Source of the DNA: Haberlea rhodopensis
Taxonomy: Eukaryota; Streptophyta; Magnoliopsida; Lamiales; Gesneriaceae
Direction: 5' to 3'
DNA length: 64,000 nucleotides
Assembly (NCBI GenBank): GCA_907163345.1
Contig: CAJQUN010000004.1
Location: 13,235,235 to 13,299,234 of the forward strand
Positions 1-10,350 of this stretch are shown here, piece after piece. The notes beneath the pieces are model-generated. The model had not been told where the DNA came from. It ran no database searches and saw only the letters and a program-made list of their open reading frames with translations. Both the position numbers and the translations under genes were made by a program. The stretch's first letter is position 1; the number at the start of each line of letters is the position of its first letter.

Positions 1-577
1 AAAAAATGTGTTCACCTATCTTCTTTCACAAATGCGGAAAAAATATATCACATCATATATTTACATTTGATAAATACATACTGAATATATAATAAAATAT
101 CTATTTTGAGATTTTAAAAAAATCTATATTATAATAATAATTTTATAAAATATAAAAAAATTAAAAAATAAATAATTATAGCTCAAGATTTTATGTCAGA
201 TTTTTCTTCGGGTTAATGTAATTTTTCCGAAAGGCAATTTCAACCCCCTCCTTTAAATTTGGTTCCCAAAAGCGGTGAATATAAATGTGTCAGGAAGGGT
301 GAATTGTTTTTCGTTATATCATGTGGCACTATCCCAAATATTAGATCAATTATCCAAATTTATCAATGTCTCATTTTTTATTTGGCATTCAATATATTGG
401 TAAATTTGAGTCATTGATCTACCCAATATGATATTGCTCCATGAAATAGCCAAGAAGCAACCATTAAGGGTATTATATGGATTCACCAAGCGTGTAAGAT
501 TTACCATATATTTCATTTTCTCCATTTTTTTGGGGGAGAGCTTTTACAAATAACCCAAAACAAAGCTCATAAATGTA
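1..577. other. AT-rich spacer, nothing recognised
   Basis: Very AT-rich DNA with homopolymer runs, especially at 60-180. No open frame of useful length, splice-flanked exon, tRNA or LTR boundary was recognised. It lies outside the duplicated blocks and has no second copy in the window. Confidence 0.5.
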
Positions 578-938
578 TGCTTTTAGAATCAAGTGCTTGT
601 CGTTTTATCAAAAGCTATAGGTGATGGTAACGATGCAACTCTAATATTTAAACCTTATAGCAGCTCAATCGTCACGTTTCGATTGCTCTCCAAGCAGGGG
701 CAATTAGTGCACTCCAACAATCTCACACCCAATAATTGCACTACATTTGCAAGTCATGAGAATCGAACACGTGACCTTGGCTCTGATACCGATTGTATAA
801 TCAAGCGTTTGCCGCTATACCAAAAGATATTGCTGATGGTAACGGTGCAATCCTAATATTTAAATCGTACAGCAGCACAAGCGTCACACTTAGATCGCTC
901 TCAAAGCAGGAGCAATTATTACACTTCAACAATGCTCA
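578..938 (-). mobile_element. Probable TRIM (miniature LTR retrotransposon)
   Basis: Two imperfect direct repeats of about 145 bp (578-725 and 794-938) flank about 68 bp. On the minus strand the order is LTR, then GGTATCAGAGCCAAGG (initiator-Met primer-site type, one mismatch at its first base) directly inside the LTR end, then a short interior, then a weakly purine-rich stretch and the second LTR. Both repeats run TG to CA on the plus strand. They differ by roughly a quarter of positions, so the element is old. No convincing target duplication was found. TRIMs have exactly this layout and no coding capacity. The interior also has a TTCGATTC-like B box, so a tRNA-derived SINE was considered, but it would not explain the paired flanking repeats. 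Confidence 0.55.
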
Positions 939-951
939 AGAGTTTCACTTG

Positions 952-1128
952 CTCATTCTCTCTTGTTTCACTAGATTTCCAACCTAGATGCTCGTATAGA
1001 CTACCAAAGGCATCGATATTCAATCCTAATGCTAGAAATAGTTTTAATTCGTTAATCAACCTTTCAGTGTTTCTAACAGTTATGAAAGGTTTGACTGCTT
1101 TAGAAACCATCTTTCGGAACTCATATCT
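952..1128 (-). pseudogene. Possible exon remnant of an unrecognised plant gene
   Basis: The minus strand has an open stretch whose translation looks protein-like: it contains KAVKPFITVRNTERLINEL and DAFGSLYEHLGWKSSE. It begins just after a good acceptor context (TTTGCAG at about 1129-1135) and ends near a possible GT donor at about 951, so it could be one internal exon. The family was not recognised. No neighbouring exons were found, and a TRIM lies directly beyond its 3' side. It may be an isolated fragment or part of a gene extending outside the window. Confidence 0.3.
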
Positions 1129-1221
1129 GCAAATGATATGTAATAAATAAATGTCAAAAACATGCAATAAATAGAGTTGTAAATATAGATATGCAATAAA
1201 TAGAGTTGTAAAAATAGATAT

Positions 1222-1334
1222 TGTGAATCCCTAAATTCTGGCCTAGAATCAATGAGATTTGTTCTTTGTAACTTCTATTTATACCATGATAATGGAATAG
1301 AAAAGGTATTCAGTCAAATATTGTGTTATGGACA
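1222..1334 (+). mobile_element. Short 5' LTR of a truncated copia element
   Basis: The stretch runs from TGTGAATCCC to TTATGGACA and is followed at once by a perfect TGGTATCAGAGCC primer site, which fixes the right edge. The left edge is inferred from the TG start. It is preceded by a duplicated 25-30 bp motif (TGCAATAAATAGAGTTGTAAA) at about 1162-1220. A TATTTATACC box-like sequence lies at about 1277. No second LTR of this family was found in the window. Confidence 0.55.
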
Positions 1335-1347
1335 TGGTATCAGAGCC
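1335..1347 (+). promoter_or_regulatory. Primer binding site, initiator-Met tRNA type
   Basis: TGGTATCAGAGCC is complementary to the 3' end of plant initiator methionine tRNA, the usual primer of Ty1/copia reverse transcription. It sits directly against the CA end of the LTR and points downstream to the gag fragment. Confidence 0.8.
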
Positions 1348-1918
1348 AATTCTTTGACATACCGCTAAATCTTTGGTTTTATTTTGCTGCTGTTCTCATT
1401 TCATCATTCTCGGTGAATCTCAGTTGCAGCGTGTGTTGGACACTGGAGTTGTGGATTTTCGAGTTTCTCGTTCAAATTGCAGATTGATTTGGGTAGACAT
1501 TGATGTGTCTGATTCTATTTTGGAGTTTTTTTTAGCCTTTCTTTTGACCGAAGGCTTGTTCGAGTTCGTCATCTGTTCTTGCTTCACCATCTCCGGTGAG
1601 ATTTGGAGGTGTCGATTGGGTTTCAGTTTGCCAATTAGCCGGCGCATAAAATTCTTTCTGGGTGCTGATTTTATGCCGTCATTGCTTCACGATTCTCGGC
1701 CATCATCCTTCGTTGTTGGGCTTCACTCCCGATCGCTTAAATCACGGTGTACATCTTCCCGTAATCTGTTTATATCAAAGTTTGGGTACCGGATTTCTTT
1801 ACGTGAAACTGATATTTCTTTTGTGGGCTTTTCTACTGGGCTTCTTATTGGGTTTATTGTTGGGCTTTATCTAACATTTCTTTTCTCAACATTTGTGCTT
1901 CATTTTTGGTTTGATAAG

Positions 1919-2345
1919 ATGTCTGCTGAACCTTTTACAATTAAATTTACTGGTAAAAATTATGCTGCTTGGGAATTTCAATTCAGAATGTTTTTAAAAG
2001 GCAAAGAACTTTGGGTACATATCGATGTGTCATCTCCCATTCCTACATATGTCAAGGAACTTAACTCGTGGGAAACAAAGGATGCTCGAATTATTTCGTG
2101 GATTTTAGTTTCTCTGGAGGCTAATATGGTGAATAATTTACGATCTTTCGATACAACTAAAGAGATGTGGGACTATCTAAAGTGCATTTATCAACAAGAT
2201 AACACTGCAATCAAGTTCCAATTGGAACTTGACATCTCTAATTATGGTCACGGTACACTCACTATCGAACAATTTTACTACGGATTTCTTAATCTTTAGA
2301 GTGAATACATTGGTATTATCTACGGCAAAGTACCAGTGTTGGCAC
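1919..2345 (+). pseudogene. Copia gag fragment, truncated
   Basis: The likely gag start is the ATG at 1919 (MSAEPFTIKFTGKNYAAWEF), not the earlier in-frame ATG at 1373 in the leader. The product has copia Gag hallmarks: the FTGKNYAAWEFQF opening, KELWVHID, WETKDARIISWIL and an EMWDYLKCIYQQ block. The frame meets TAG at 2297, where a tryptophan codon is expected, and coding similarity fades by about 2345. The CCHC knuckle and all of pol are absent, so this is a dead remnant. It is clearly related to, but distinct from, the gag of the larger copia element repeated later in the window. Confidence 0.75.
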
Positions 2346-2584
2346 AGAGTTATGAAGTTATTTGCAACACTAAGCGCATTTCTTAAATTTTTATTGGTGC
2401 AAATGTTTGTTAATTTGTTTAAATCACTCCAATCAAGGCATAAGAAATTGGTACTATAAATAATAATAAAAAAGAAGCACTAAAAAAATTGAGCAACAAC
2501 TAATAAATACCATTTGGATATAAAAGATGTAGATGCAGCACAGAAGAAATGAGGAAAACAATGAACAACCTGCATCACTGCCTG
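2346..2584. other. Non-coding spacer
   Basis: AT-rich sequence between the end of the gag remnant and a hairpin. A short open stretch at 2229-2459 is out of frame with gag and has no protein-like features. Confidence 0.4.
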
Positions 2585-2620
2585 AATTTCCCTTCTCAAC
2601 CAGTCTTGAGAAGGGAAATT
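2585..2620. repeat. Perfect 15-bp inverted repeat (hairpin)
   Basis: Arms 2585-2599 and 2606-2620 (AATTTCCCTTCTCAA and its exact reverse complement) enclose a 6-base loop. It abuts the left side of the CGGTT-rich MITE and may belong to it. It lies just outside the duplicated block and has no copy in B or C. Confidence 0.75.
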
Positions 2621-2629
2621 GTTCGGTTT

Positions 2630-3165
2630 CGGAATTCTGAAAACCGAAAATCGAACCGAAATTGTTCGGTTTCGATTTTAACCGAAATTTTTCGGTTCGG
2701 TTTCGGTTAAAACCGTAGTTTTGTTTTTTGAAATTCTTTTTTTTAAAATTTTGGAACTGAATTGTTAGTCGAAAGGAAATCCAGCATAAATATAAATACT
2801 AATACATCATACATTGGACTCATAATGGTTTTTAACATTTTAATTCAAAAGTTTTAATATTATTTTGAAGTTATTTATACCAAAAAATCGAGTTTAAAAG
2901 AGACAACAAAATAAATTATATTATACTTGAAAATAATAGTTAAATTACGAGTTTTTATTTATGCGATCAAAAAAGAAACAATTAAAAAATATTTATTAAC
3001 CATTTAATTTTTAAAAAAAAATTTAAAAAATTAATTTTTTTATAAGTTCGGTTTTCGGTTCGGTTTGGTTAACCGAACTCTGTAACCGAAAACGAACTTT
3101 TTTTTTTCAAAAATCGAAAAATTTCGGTTCGGTCCGGTTCGGCCGGTTAATCGAATCGATTCACA
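2630..3165. mobile_element. CGGTT-rich MITE, probably hAT-like
   Basis: About 100 bp at each end is built from CGGTTCGGTTT-type motifs in opposite orientation, around an AT-rich core with no coding capacity. The right end reads into CGAATCGATTCACACCCCT, whose reverse complement starts AGGGGTGTGAAT, a common end of hAT-type miniature elements in plants. The exact left end is unclear. The left breakpoint of the segmental duplication falls inside this element, so only its right part is repeated in block B. Confidence 0.5.
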
Positions 3166-3189
3166 CCCCTACTAGACCAATGTAAATAA

Positions 3190-4647
3190 TTGGTAAATTT
3201 AAAAATATATATAAAGCCACGCATACATATTATGGTAAAATAAATAAATAAATAAATAAAAACAAGAATGAGTATCAAATCAACGGGCTAAAAACGAGTG
3301 TTGAAAAACAAGGAGATGAGCTAGGAGACAAGATTTCCTGTATCGGGGGACTTGGCAAACACAAGTACGAACACAAGCCGTACTTGTGTTTATAATTGCT
3401 TATTTAAAAGCACTTTTATTTTATTTTGCTTAAAGTTTGAAAAAAATTGCTTTTAAGCAAAGCATTGGATGTTTGCTATTAAAATAAATAAAAAAACAGC
3501 TTAATAAATTTCAGTTGATTATAAAAGTGACGCCAAACAACTTAAAGCAGTCAAAAGCATGTCATGATCTGCTTCTTTGATTTGCTTTTTTTTTCTGCTT
3601 ATATTTAGAGAAGCAATAGCAAAAGCTAGTAAATAAAACACTCAAAAGCTGATTTTTTTTTCCTGAAAAGTTGATAAACAGTTTGCAAAATCATTTCAGC
3701 TTTCCCTCTTTTCTTCTCTTCATGATATAGATATTGTGAAATATTGATAGAAGGCATTATTTTATAAATAAATTTAATATTTTACTATTTTCAAGAAAAA
3801 AATTGTCGATAGTAAATTAAAAGATACTCTTAAAAATTATTCAACAAGCGGCAACGAAAATTAAAAGGAAAAAATCCATATATAAAGATAATTCAATAGC
3901 TTTTTTCATCAATGATTTCCAAAAGGAGGTAGTTAGGATAGTTCAACTTCTTGTACTGGACAAATACACAACAAATATTTAGCTGTTTTTTTGGCGAACA
4001 CTGAAATATTTTATCATATTTATAGTATATTAAAAATACATGTTCCAACTCAAAAGCAATTGATGATGAGTGAAGTAACACATATATCTTCTTATAAAGA
4101 GCACGTCCCCTCACGCGTGATATTATATCAGTCAAACACGTGGATTAATAACACGGGTGACAATGACCATGCGGACGGAATAACCAATAACATGAAAAGT
4201 TTACTCTCATATCATGTTAAGAATACATGGGATTCCAACTCAAAATCAATTGATGACGAGTGAGGTAACTCATGTGTCTTATAAAGAGTTAATATAACTT
4301 GTAAATTCCCAAGGTGAGAGAACTCTCAAAAGAGAATACAACTCTCAATAGAGCAAAATAGCAGGACTCACCGAGACACAAATGGCGGATGAGGCCTATT
4401 GCGAAAGGGTTGCAACGCCAGATCCCAAATCACCATATTAAAACGATGACAGAACCCGGTCTTGGTTACCATCTTCAATAGTAGCACAAAGTCCATTTCA
4501 AGTTAAAAGATTTCATGATTAATAAATTCCTTCATCATCCCAATTCAATGTTGAATCAATAGGGGTTGAATTATTTACTTCCAGTTTATAGAGGAAAAGA
4601 TGTTAAAAATACAGATGGGAACCAATGTTGAGATGAGAGGATATTCC
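3190..4647. other. GSDA 3' flank, non-coding
   Basis: AT-rich intergenic sequence downstream of GSDA copy A. It has a short inverted repeat (ACAAGTACG and CGTACTTGT, about 3361-3388) and repeated AAGCA and TGCTT motifs at 3400-3660 of the kind found in small hAT-like elements. An ATG at 4383 opens only a 19-codon frame. Polyadenylation signals of the gene cannot be placed with confidence. Confidence 0.4.
4030..4300 (-). mobile_element. Degenerate TRIM-like remnant
   Basis: Two similar blocks (about 4041-4103 and 4228-4285) share TTCCAACTCAAAA, CAATTGATGA, GAGTGA and a CTTATAAAGAG motif. Just left of the second block, at about 4203-4222, the minus strand reads as a degenerate initiator-Met primer site. 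In block B (about 27110) the same site is closer to consensus. This fits an eroded short LTR pair around a small interior. The boundaries are approximate. Confidence 0.3.
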
Positions 4648-7600
4648 TCAGTACAGCTGAAACTTGGCCTTTGTCTTCTCGAACACCTGCTCCGCAATGA
4701 TAGCCTCATTTCCATCAGCTCTTTTGATTTCCAATTGAGACTTTTGGTAAAATCCAGTGCCTCTTAATGCGTCAGCAATGAAGTCATCGAACCCGATGGC
4801 AATAGCAGCCTCAGCTTTGGCTCCATATACCAATCTCTAAAGATGAATAAATATGTGCGGAAATTAAAAACTGTAGAGGTAGAAAGATCGAGTGAAAGTA
4901 ATTGAGCAATGAACCTTGATTTTCGAAAGATGGATAGCACCAAAGCACATAGGGCATGGTTCACAAGAAGCATAGATTTCACAGTCTGAGAGCTCAATTC
5001 TGTTGAGTTTCTTACAAGCCTGAAAATGAATGGTAAGCTTGAGACGAGGTAGAATATACGTATCCGTAAAGTTCCATAAATTCATATAATTAAGGGAAAA
5101 GAAGGTGCTGCAGGAGTTTCATTATTTTCTTACAAAGTCAAATAAATAGAAACGACATTAACATCTTCCCTTTCTTCAATAGACAAGAATCTTTCCTCTT
5201 GTAGTCAAGCCTAATAACTATTTCAATCTCATGGGGACATTCAGCATTGCTCAAATTTAGGCATGTAATGTGATTGATTGCATGAAGTGTTCGAGGAATT
5301 TGCTTAACTGATTACAGAAACCCAGCATACCATATAAATATCAACCCTAGAAACGTAGACCAGTTATTTTTTTCCTCTCTCTAACAGAACTGTTAAGATA
5401 GATGCCTTTCGACATTTTAACATGTGGATAGACTATTTAATCAATCAATCATATCCGTTATCTGCTATAATGGTTCGGATGCCATTTCAAAAGGATTATG
5501 GGAATGATTTCTCTTCATTGAACTTTTTCTCATGGATGAAAGGTCACATCACACAGGATGGACACAGACTAGAAAAAGGAAAACTTCAGTTAAATACCAA
5601 AACACAGATCACGAGAAAAACACCAAAGAATTAGAGCAGGTTGAAATCAAAATAATTTATGATTAATGATCGGTCAAACTAATTTCATGAGCTTTCAGAG
5701 TTCACAACCAGTTTTGAACTGATTCCATTTTCGCAATTTTAAGGAACACAAAATATATTTATCGATCTTAAAATGGGATTCCCAAAACAATTTCAGTTAT
5801 GGATTTTTCAGTCTTTCACCTAGGTTGGATGTGCCTAAGACGCCGTTCTGAGGAAAGCTTCTCTGATCAACCAACTACTTATGTAATTTCTTTTTTCTAC
5901 AAGTTATAATCATGAAGATTAGATGTTATGTAATGCGATATTGCCCAACTATGAAGACGGTAGGCTGCTTTCTTCTCCTCATCTTTTTTGTTCTAGTCTC
6001 CTCTCCCCTTTTGATACTACTGCAATCCAACTTTTTTTTTTTTTTTTCCATTTCTTCAAGTAAAAAATACAGTAGATTATAATACTAGACCCTCTCAAAA
6101 ACATGAGCCACTAAACATATGATTGTTCGCTAGGACTGCACAGAGCATAGAAAGCATGTGCTGATTGATTAAAAAAACACCCAAAAATTTTCACTTATAA
6201 CCATATACCATCTAAATCACAAGGTTAAAAGCAAAAAATGAGGAGATTGTACGACAACATGGAAATATTAGATAGGTTACTACCACATGCTTTTTGTAAG
6301 TGGAAATATTTAAAACATGATAAAATATGAAGCCTGAGAAACTAACTGTTGGACATGAGAGGTCAAAATTAGGCCAAAAATGTTCAACAAAATTGCTAAA
6401 AGAAGGTCAATAAAAGATGGAAAGCTAGAAAGTTTCCGAAGAAATATCCAGCACATAGCAGCATGATGATGGCAAGTTCCCAATCAGAAAATACACCATC
6501 GTTAGCAGACTGCTCACTCGTCAAGTGTTCATAATTATATTACTACATATAATGTAACAATAAGATCCACATGAAATCACCGTAAAAATAATTCATCTTT
6601 GGTGCCAGAGGTAAAATAAAATTTGCAAGATTACTCTTGCAAATTTCCAGTATCAAGATAAAAAATCCAAGCTCTTGATAAAACAAAATAAAGTAGAAGG
6701 AACAACGTATCTCTATGCACATCATAACTGGCCATTGATCTCCACAGACAGAAAAAATTAGATATATTAATTTGCAACTTAAAGGTAAGCAAACTCAACA
6801 ACCAAGATCCCAAGAGTTTCAAGGTATTATATTAGCTTGTATCTGCTAATAATCTCTCATGAAATCTCAGCCATATTTGTTGATCTATATTCCCGACCAT
6901 CCCTTAGAACGCTCAAGCAAGGAGGCAAAGGTAATGATAGCAATCATTCAGTGTGGCTACAGTTCTAACCTCCCTGATTGCTGTAACCTCTGCATGAGCA
7001 GTAGGGTCTGTATGCTTGAGAACCAGATTGTGGCAGCTTACAACCACCTCATCGTCGCGAACAACAACTGCACCAAAAGGGCCTCCATCACCAGAATCTA
7101 CACCTCTATAAGCTTCTTCTACGGCTCTTGACAAGAATTTATGATCTCTATCCTGAACAGCTGCAGGAAGTAAAGGGTTATATGTTACAAATTTTGGCAG
7201 GGATACAAGTAATTGAGTACACAAAACCAAGAAATTATTTATTTTCCCCATTCTGCTTGACAAAGTAGAAAATTGTTCGTATAGCAGAAAGTAACCTAGT
7301 CTTACTCAAACCTTTAAGCCTGAGCGAGGGAGAGGAAGACAAGAGGCTTATGTGCAGTGAAATGCATAAAAGATGAGAACCATAAAGTCTTGGTTTGAGA
7401 TGAAGACATCAAAACAAGATGGAAGAATTATTTTAACAGCTTGTTCAACGGTGGCTTTAGCCAAGATTTAGGTGATCTTAACATCCATCAACATGACGTA
7501 AACCATGAGTTTACTCGCAGAATTAGAGAATATGAGGTTAAAGAAGCTTTGAACAAAATGAAAGCACGAAGAGCAGCTGGTCCTGATGGAATCCCTATTG

Positions 7601-10350
7601 AAGTACGGAGGTGTTTAGGACCAACGAGAATAAAAGCTAACAGATCTATTTAACAAGATTTAAAGGAGTAACAAAATTCCAAATGAATGGAGAAAGAATG
7701 CTCTCATCCCTATCAATAAGATTAAGGGTGACATTCAGAGTTGCACCAACTATCGTGGTATAAAACTCATGCGTCACACAATGAAGTTTTGGGAGAGGAT
7801 AACTGAATGTCGTTTAAGATATCGGAGAACCACTTTGGGTTCATGCCAGGACGGTCAACCACTGAAGCTATCCATTTACTTCGTCAACTTGTCGAGCGCT
7901 ATCATGAGAGGAGTAAAGATCTGCATATGATCTTTATAGACTTAGAGAAGGGCTACGATAAAGTACCAAGGAAGATATTATGGTGGGCTTTGATGAAGAA
8001 AAATATTCACATCAAGTATGTTAATATAATCAATGAGATGTACGACGAAGTAACATCCAATGTGAGAACGTGCAGTGGGGTAAGAACGTGCAGTGGGGTG
8101 ACAAGTGAGTTCTCGATCACTATTGCATTGCATCAAGGGTCTGCGTTGAGTCATTTCCTGTTCGCCCTAGTGATGGATGAGATAACAAAAGACATACAAA
8201 CTGAATTACCTTGGAACATACTTTTTGCTGACGAAGTTGTGTTAATCGACGAGACAATGGCAGGGGTAAATGCCAAATTGAAGTTATGGAGAGAGACTTC
8301 GGAATCAAAGGGTTTTAGATTAAGTAGGTCTAAAATAGAATATATGGAGTGAAGATTTAATGGTCGTTCCTTTCGGGATTCCGGTGTTGTAGCACTCAGT
8401 GGTCATGAGGTATCGATGAGCAGTAAGTTTCGATCCTAGGTTCAGTTATCCAAAAGGATGGAGAGATTGACAGTGACGTTGACCACGAGATTAAGGCTGG
8501 CTGGTTGAAATGGAGAAACACCACCGGAGTTCTATGCGATCGTAATATACCGCTGAAATTGAAGGGAAAGTTTTATAGAACCGTCGTTAGACCCGCAATG
8601 TTGTATGTGACGGAATGTTGGGCGCCCAAGAGGAATCACATTCAAAAGATGAGTGTGACACAGATGCGTATGCTTCGTTGGATGTGTGGTAAAACCAGAA
8701 AAGATAAAATAAGTAATGAAGATATTCGAGCTGAAGTAGGTGTAGCTTGTATAGAAGAGAAGATGCAAGAAAGCAGCTTACGTTGGTTTGGTCATGTTCG
8801 ACGTAGGTCCAGCAGTGTACCTGTGCGTCGAGTGGAGTCCATGGATTTCAGCCAGTTCAAGAGAGCGAGAGGACGACCGAAGAAGACATGGCTCGAAGTT
8901 ATACGCAAAGATTTGGAATGCAATGGGATTACAGAAGATATGTTGACTGATAGAAGCGTTTGGAGAAAGCTGACACATGTGTCCGACCCGACTTGATTAT
9001 CTCTATTGTTCATTTAGCCTACCCCAATTCATTGGGATTAAATGCTTAGTTGTTGTTTGTTTGTTTGTTTGGTCTATTCCTTTTTAATAACTTGATCTAC
9101 TATTTCACATCTTCACTTGATCAGGAAAAAAATATTTCCTTTTCAACTAGATGCTCGCCACAATTGCACATATATACAGGACAAAATATATAAAGTTATA
9201 TCAACTATAAAAAAGCAAAACAGCCCATATCAATAACAAACAAAAACTAGGCCAGATATTGTTATTTAAGTGAGCCTATAGCATTAAGAAATCGGGGAAG
9301 ACTGGTTGAATATGAGGTTTTGAGATTACCTTCCTGGTGACCAGCAAATGCAGAAGCAACAGATACAGTGCCGTCTTTAGCTTCAAGAACTAACAGACAA
9401 CGGAAAGTCAGAAAAAGGCATTCAAGATCCAGATAAAAATTAATCTCAAATAGGATGGCACAATTAAGCTAACATCAATCACTGCTTTCTATTCTTCCCG
9501 AGCATGAACAAGTGTTAGATAGCCCTACAGTTTTGGAACATACAAAACTGCACCAAACCATGTCAATGCAAAGTGGATAAAATATGCTAAAAGAAGGTAC
9601 CCCCCATGCAGCATGATGCGTGTAGCTTTGAGTTGTACTCAGCTAGCTTGTGGTACTAAATATTAAATAGCTATTCAAGTTTCACAATACCCATTTGTTG
9701 ATAAATACAACATTTTCTTGGCCACCAAGTTAGCACCACTCCGATAAATCAAAATAAAGCACCAATCAATAGGAGTAATACTCAGTCATCACATATACCT
9801 CTGGCTCAATTAATCCTACACCTCTGGCTCAATTTATCCTAACCACGCTCCAGGTAATTTAATGAGAATCACGCCATGTATAATATCGAAAACAATTCCG
9901 TGAGGATGCAAAATTTAAGTGGAATATACATCAGCTTCAGTGCAATAAAATTGTTGAATACTCAAATGCTGAAAATTTTACAACCAACAAGGATTAAACA
10001 GAAGTCAAAGTTAGATTCTTGATTCTTCCACATCTTTGAAGAAATTCAGTGCCCCCACAAAGCATCAAAATCGATTTCACATCAAAATCGCTCTAATGAA
10101 CCGATTGACACGACAAATGATTTTACCTTCTAAAAAAATTCCTCAAAAAAGTGCTCGTCACCATCATTCACAAATCACAATCAGGCCAACGCAAGGGTAA
10201 AAATGAAAGCATGCCGATTGCTGACAAGACAATTAATAACGACATTTCAACCGGACCAAAAAAATATCATAAAAATAGTAATCGCAAGCAATTTACAAAC
10301 AACGACAGAGAGAAATAACAAGACATGGGCTGACCAGTAGCTTCTTCCAT
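4648..10350 (-). CDS. GSDA: Guanosine deaminase, copy A (five exons)
   Basis: Plant guanosine deaminase: it hydrolytically converts guanosine to xanthosine in purine nucleoside breakdown, and the enzyme is known as cytosolic. Exons, in order of translation: 10350-10320, 9389-9330, 7160-6970, 5019-4915 and 4836-4648. All introns are GT-AG and the joined frame is open for 191 codons plus TGA, close to the family length of about 185. The cytidine/deoxycytidylate deaminase signature is complete: H86-A-E88 supplies a zinc ligand and the proton-shuttling glutamate, and P115-C116-x2-C119 the other two zinc ligands. The stretch GDGGPFGAVVV is also typical, as is the C-terminal half (LVYGAKAEAAIAIGFDDFIA). 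The ATG at 10350 gives MEEATGQPMS, and only this small first exon joins exon 2 in frame. Intron 2 holds an antisense RTE LINE. The start exon is the least certain part. Confidence 0.9.
7311..9071 (+). mobile_element. 5'-truncated RTE-clade LINE in GSDA intron 2 (copy A)
   Basis: The element encodes the C-terminal half of a LINE polyprotein, antisense to GSDA. Readable parts are AAGPDGIPIEV (about 7575), the reverse transcriptase core FGFMPGRSTTEAI and FIDLEKGYDKVPR (7807-8352), and an RTE-type C-terminal region with VRPAMLYVTECWA and ARGRPKKTWLEVIRKDLE (8505-8996). The 3' end has the RTE-type CCCCAATTCATTGGGATTAAA followed by a TTG/TTTG tail. The element is dead: it lacks the endonuclease, has stops (for example at 7399), has a 2-base deletion near 7630 compared with copy B, and the catalytic FADD is FADE at about 8226. 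Its insertion predates the duplications, since all blocks have it. Confidence 0.85.

Noticed and set aside
740..800. tRNA gene or tRNA-derived SINE, from the TTCGATTC motif next to GGTATCAGAGCC
   Set aside because: No cloverleaf could be made, and the motif lies between two direct repeats, which a primer site explains better.
593..987. Two short overlapping plus-strand frames of similar sequence
   Set aside because: They fall in the two LTR-like repeats of the TRIM candidate, which explains their similarity.
1373..1918. N-terminal extension of the gag frame at 1373-2299
   Set aside because: The upstream part is hydrophobic leader sequence unlike Gag. The typical copia Gag start is the ATG at 1919.
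4383..4522. Small plus-strand frame starting MADEAYCERVATPDPKSPY
   Set aside because: It stops after 19 codons. The following stretch is open but has no known similarity. It was not judged strong enough to call a gene.
5422..5634. 70-residue plus-strand frame, repeated at 28329-28541
   Set aside because: It lies in GSDA intron 3, antisense, and is repeated only because the block is duplicated. It has no recognisable features.
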